Shown: positions 62,770 through 64,000 of the stretch, in pieces | Position numbering within the stretch: the first letter of the stretch is position 1 | How the letters are laid out: each line of letters opens with the position of its first letter | The notes under the pieces: model-generated | Told to the model about the DNA's origin: nothing | The model's database searches: none | Seen by the model: the letters and a program-made list of their open reading frames with translations, nothing else | Source of the DNA: CBDCFV01 sp965261795 | GTDB lineage: Bacteria; Chloroflexota; Dehalococcoidia; Lucifugimonadales; UBA3495 | Direction: 5' to 3' | Assembly: GCA_965261795.1 (NCBI GenBank) | Contig: OZ253476.1 | Span: 2,852,001-2,916,000 of the forward strand | DNA length: 64,000 nucleotides | Program-made: the position numbers and the translations under genes

Positions 62770-63816
62770 ATGCAGACCAAGACCCGCCCCGGCGGGAAGA
62801 CCAAGGACCGGACCAGCAACAACGGCAGCCAAAAGACCCAAAGACGGAAGGTCGAGGAGGAAATCACCGACCGCATCATCGAACTGCTCGACCAAGGAGG
62901 ACTCCCCCCTTGGTCCAAGGGCTGGCGCAACTCCCCAAGCACCCCGCCCATGAACGCCGTCAGCATGAAGCCCTACCGGGGCGTAAACCGCTGGATGACC
63001 CTCCTAACCCAGCACGCCTTGAGCTACGACGACCCCCGCTGGCTCACCTACCGCCAAGCCGAGGCCCTCGGCGGGAACGTCCGCAAGGGAGAGAAATCCA
63101 CCGCCATCGTCTTCTGGAAACGCGTCTCCTTCCGGGACCGGGATGAAGGGGAGAACCAAGACTACGGGAAAGACAACAACGGCAGCCCGCCGGAGGAAGG
63201 CCAGACCCGCACCTACCCCATGCTCCGCTCCTACAACGTGTTCAACCTGGAGCAGACCGAGAACTGCCAAATCCAGCCCCTCCCCCGGCGGGACGCCGCC
63301 GACCACGACCCCATCGCCGCCGCCGAGGCCGTCATTGCCAACATGCCCGGCCCGCCGGCGTTCAGGTTCTACGAAAACGCCAACTATGCCCCCCACTACC
63401 GCCCCGGCACCGACACCGTGCACATCCCCGCCTTAGACCGCTTCGAAGACCCGGAGAGTTACTACGGTACCGTCTTCCACGAACTGGCCCACGCCACCGG
63501 GCACCCCAAAAGGCTCGACCGCCTCGAAACAGGCCCCACCCCCCAAGACATCCATGCCTACGGCCGGGAGGAACTGGTCGCCGAGATGGGCGCCGCCATG
63601 CTGGCCGCTCACGCCGGGATCGCCCCGGCGCTGGTGGAAATGGAAGCCAGCTACATCCGCCACTGGCGGGACGTTATCAACGCCGACAAGGCCATGGTCA
63701 TCCGGGCCGCCACCCTGGCCCAGCGGGCGGTGGACCTCATACTGGACGAGAACCCCCCGGAGTTCACCCCGGAGAAGCCGGAAGTCCAGCCGGAAACACG
63801 GGAAGAAACTCACTGA
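62770..63816 (+). CDS. ardC: ArdC-type antirestriction protein
   Basis: 348 residues, AGGAGG 8 bp upstream. The N-terminal ssDNA-binding domain reads VEEEITDRIIELLDQGGLPPWSKGW, NAVSMKPYRGVNRWMTLL, YRQAEALGGNVRKGEKSTAIVFWKRV and RSYNVFNLEQTEN. The C-terminal zincin-like metalloprotease has FHELAHATGHPKRLDR (HExxH) and GREELVAEMGAAML. ArdC-type proteins protect incoming plasmid DNA from restriction. Complete and of normal length. Confidence 0.93.
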   Translation: MQTKTRPGGKTKDRTSNNGSQKTQRRKVEEEITDRIIELLDQGGLPPWSKGWRNSPSTPPMNAVSMKPYRGVNRWMTLLTQHALSYDDPRWLTYRQAEALGGNVRKGEKSTAIVFWKRVSFRDRDEGENQDYGKDNNGSPPEEGQTRTYPMLRSYNVFNLEQTENCQIQPLPRRDAADHDPIAAAEAVIANMPGPPAFRFYENANYAPHYRPGTDTVHIPALDRFEDPESYYGTVFHELAHATGHPKRLDRLETGPTPQDIHAYGREELVAEMGAAMLAAHAGIAPALVEMEASYIRHWRDVINADKAMVIRAATLAQRAVDLILDENPPEFTPEKPEVQPETREETH

Positions 63817-63896
63817 CGAAAGGGACTGACGAAAGGGACTCCTGTAAACTTTCGTCCACACCCAACAGGAAGAAAAACACCGGAGGTGGAAGGGAA

Positions 63897-64000
63897 ATGC
63901 CGATCGCACCCGAACTCATCACCCCCGAACTGGAAGCCCCAACCAACGGGACCTACCAAGAACTCATGGAGGGCCACGACTGGGAACTCCACCTGCCCCC
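63897..64000 (+). CDS. Start of a gene cut by the window end
   Basis: ATG 63897 with GGAGG at about 63882. The visible part reads MPIAPELITPELEAPTNGTY then helical residues to the window edge. Too short to identify. Confidence 0.5.
   Translation, partial: MPIAPELITPELEAPTNGTYQELMEGHDWELHLP

Overview
The window is GC-rich, densely coding bacterial DNA that is almost entirely accessory: defence genes, insertion sequences and plasmid- or integrative-element-type genes. No ribosomal or core metabolic operon is present, so the host is uncertain. Three members of a protein family with the N-terminal style MTxINxIxDL...LLxxELLxLP, two 'QKLYAWP' and 'GLGRGLGSRSP' type relic motifs and the mix of small zinc-ribbon proteins recall uncultured Chloroflexota (Dehalococcoidia-like). 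This is an inference from memory of families, not a demonstrated placement.

Region 1 (58-12333) is a DNA phosphorothioation defence locus. It holds a divergent cysteine desulfurase (sspA-like), then DUF4007 protein (sspB), large P-loop ATPase (sspC) and PP-loop/PAPS-reductase-like protein (sspD). Three tightly packed partner genes follow: an SF2 helicase, a GHKL ATPase and a phospholipase-D-like protein, probably the effector arm (compare SspFGH). An IS1380-family element (1391-3111, 5-bp target duplication TTTAC) sits seven codons inside sspB. It separates the original SD and GTG start (1360-1372) from the rest of the gene.

Region 2 (12330-16627) is an insertion graveyard. It has four or five CTAG-bounded inverted-repeat elements (MITE-like), an IS982, a decayed IS5/IS427 transposase, an IS66 (ISBst12-like, 8-bp target duplication) and a relic of CRISPR repeats.

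Region 3 (16628-22978) looks like a plasmid, ICE or phage-derived segment: frameshifted PfkB kinase, XF1762-like acetyltransferase fold protein, RNase HI, DHH phosphoesterase, small zinc-ribbon proteins, and the first of three coiled-coil/nuclease-fold-like paralogues. Region 4 (22994-27253) is a surface cassette: a membrane-anchored leucine-rich-repeat protein, a collagen-like protein with two membrane segments, and a lipoprotein with 12-residue repeats and a VWA domain.

Region 5 (27340-29982) holds a nonsense-mutated relic, two PIN-domain toxins with a decayed HicB-like neighbour, and a reverse-orientation relic of CRISPR repeats. Region 6 (30223-43100) is a complete type I-G (formerly I-U, GSU005x/Dpsyc) CRISPR-Cas locus: csb1/cas7, csb2 (cas5-cas6 type), cas3 with C-terminal HD, csb3 (cas8-like), a cas4-cas1 fusion and cas2. 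A leader and an array of 52 repeats and 51 spacers follow. The distal end of the array is cut into a 5'-truncated DUF6932-like gene.

Region 7 (43463-64000) returns to mobile-element content: serine recombinase with an operator-rich promoter, an orphan C5-cytosine and an orphan N6-adenine methyltransferase, RadC-like JAB protein, a SAM methyltransferase in a translationally coupled chain, many small zinc-binding proteins, the second and third coiled-coil paralogues, and an ArdC-type antirestriction protein. It also carries dense tandem and dispersed repeats, an AT-rich patch with a duplicated 29-bp palindromic repeat (origin candidate) and a tRNA-like fold. Several genes are split by single-base shifts, which may be decay or assembly error.
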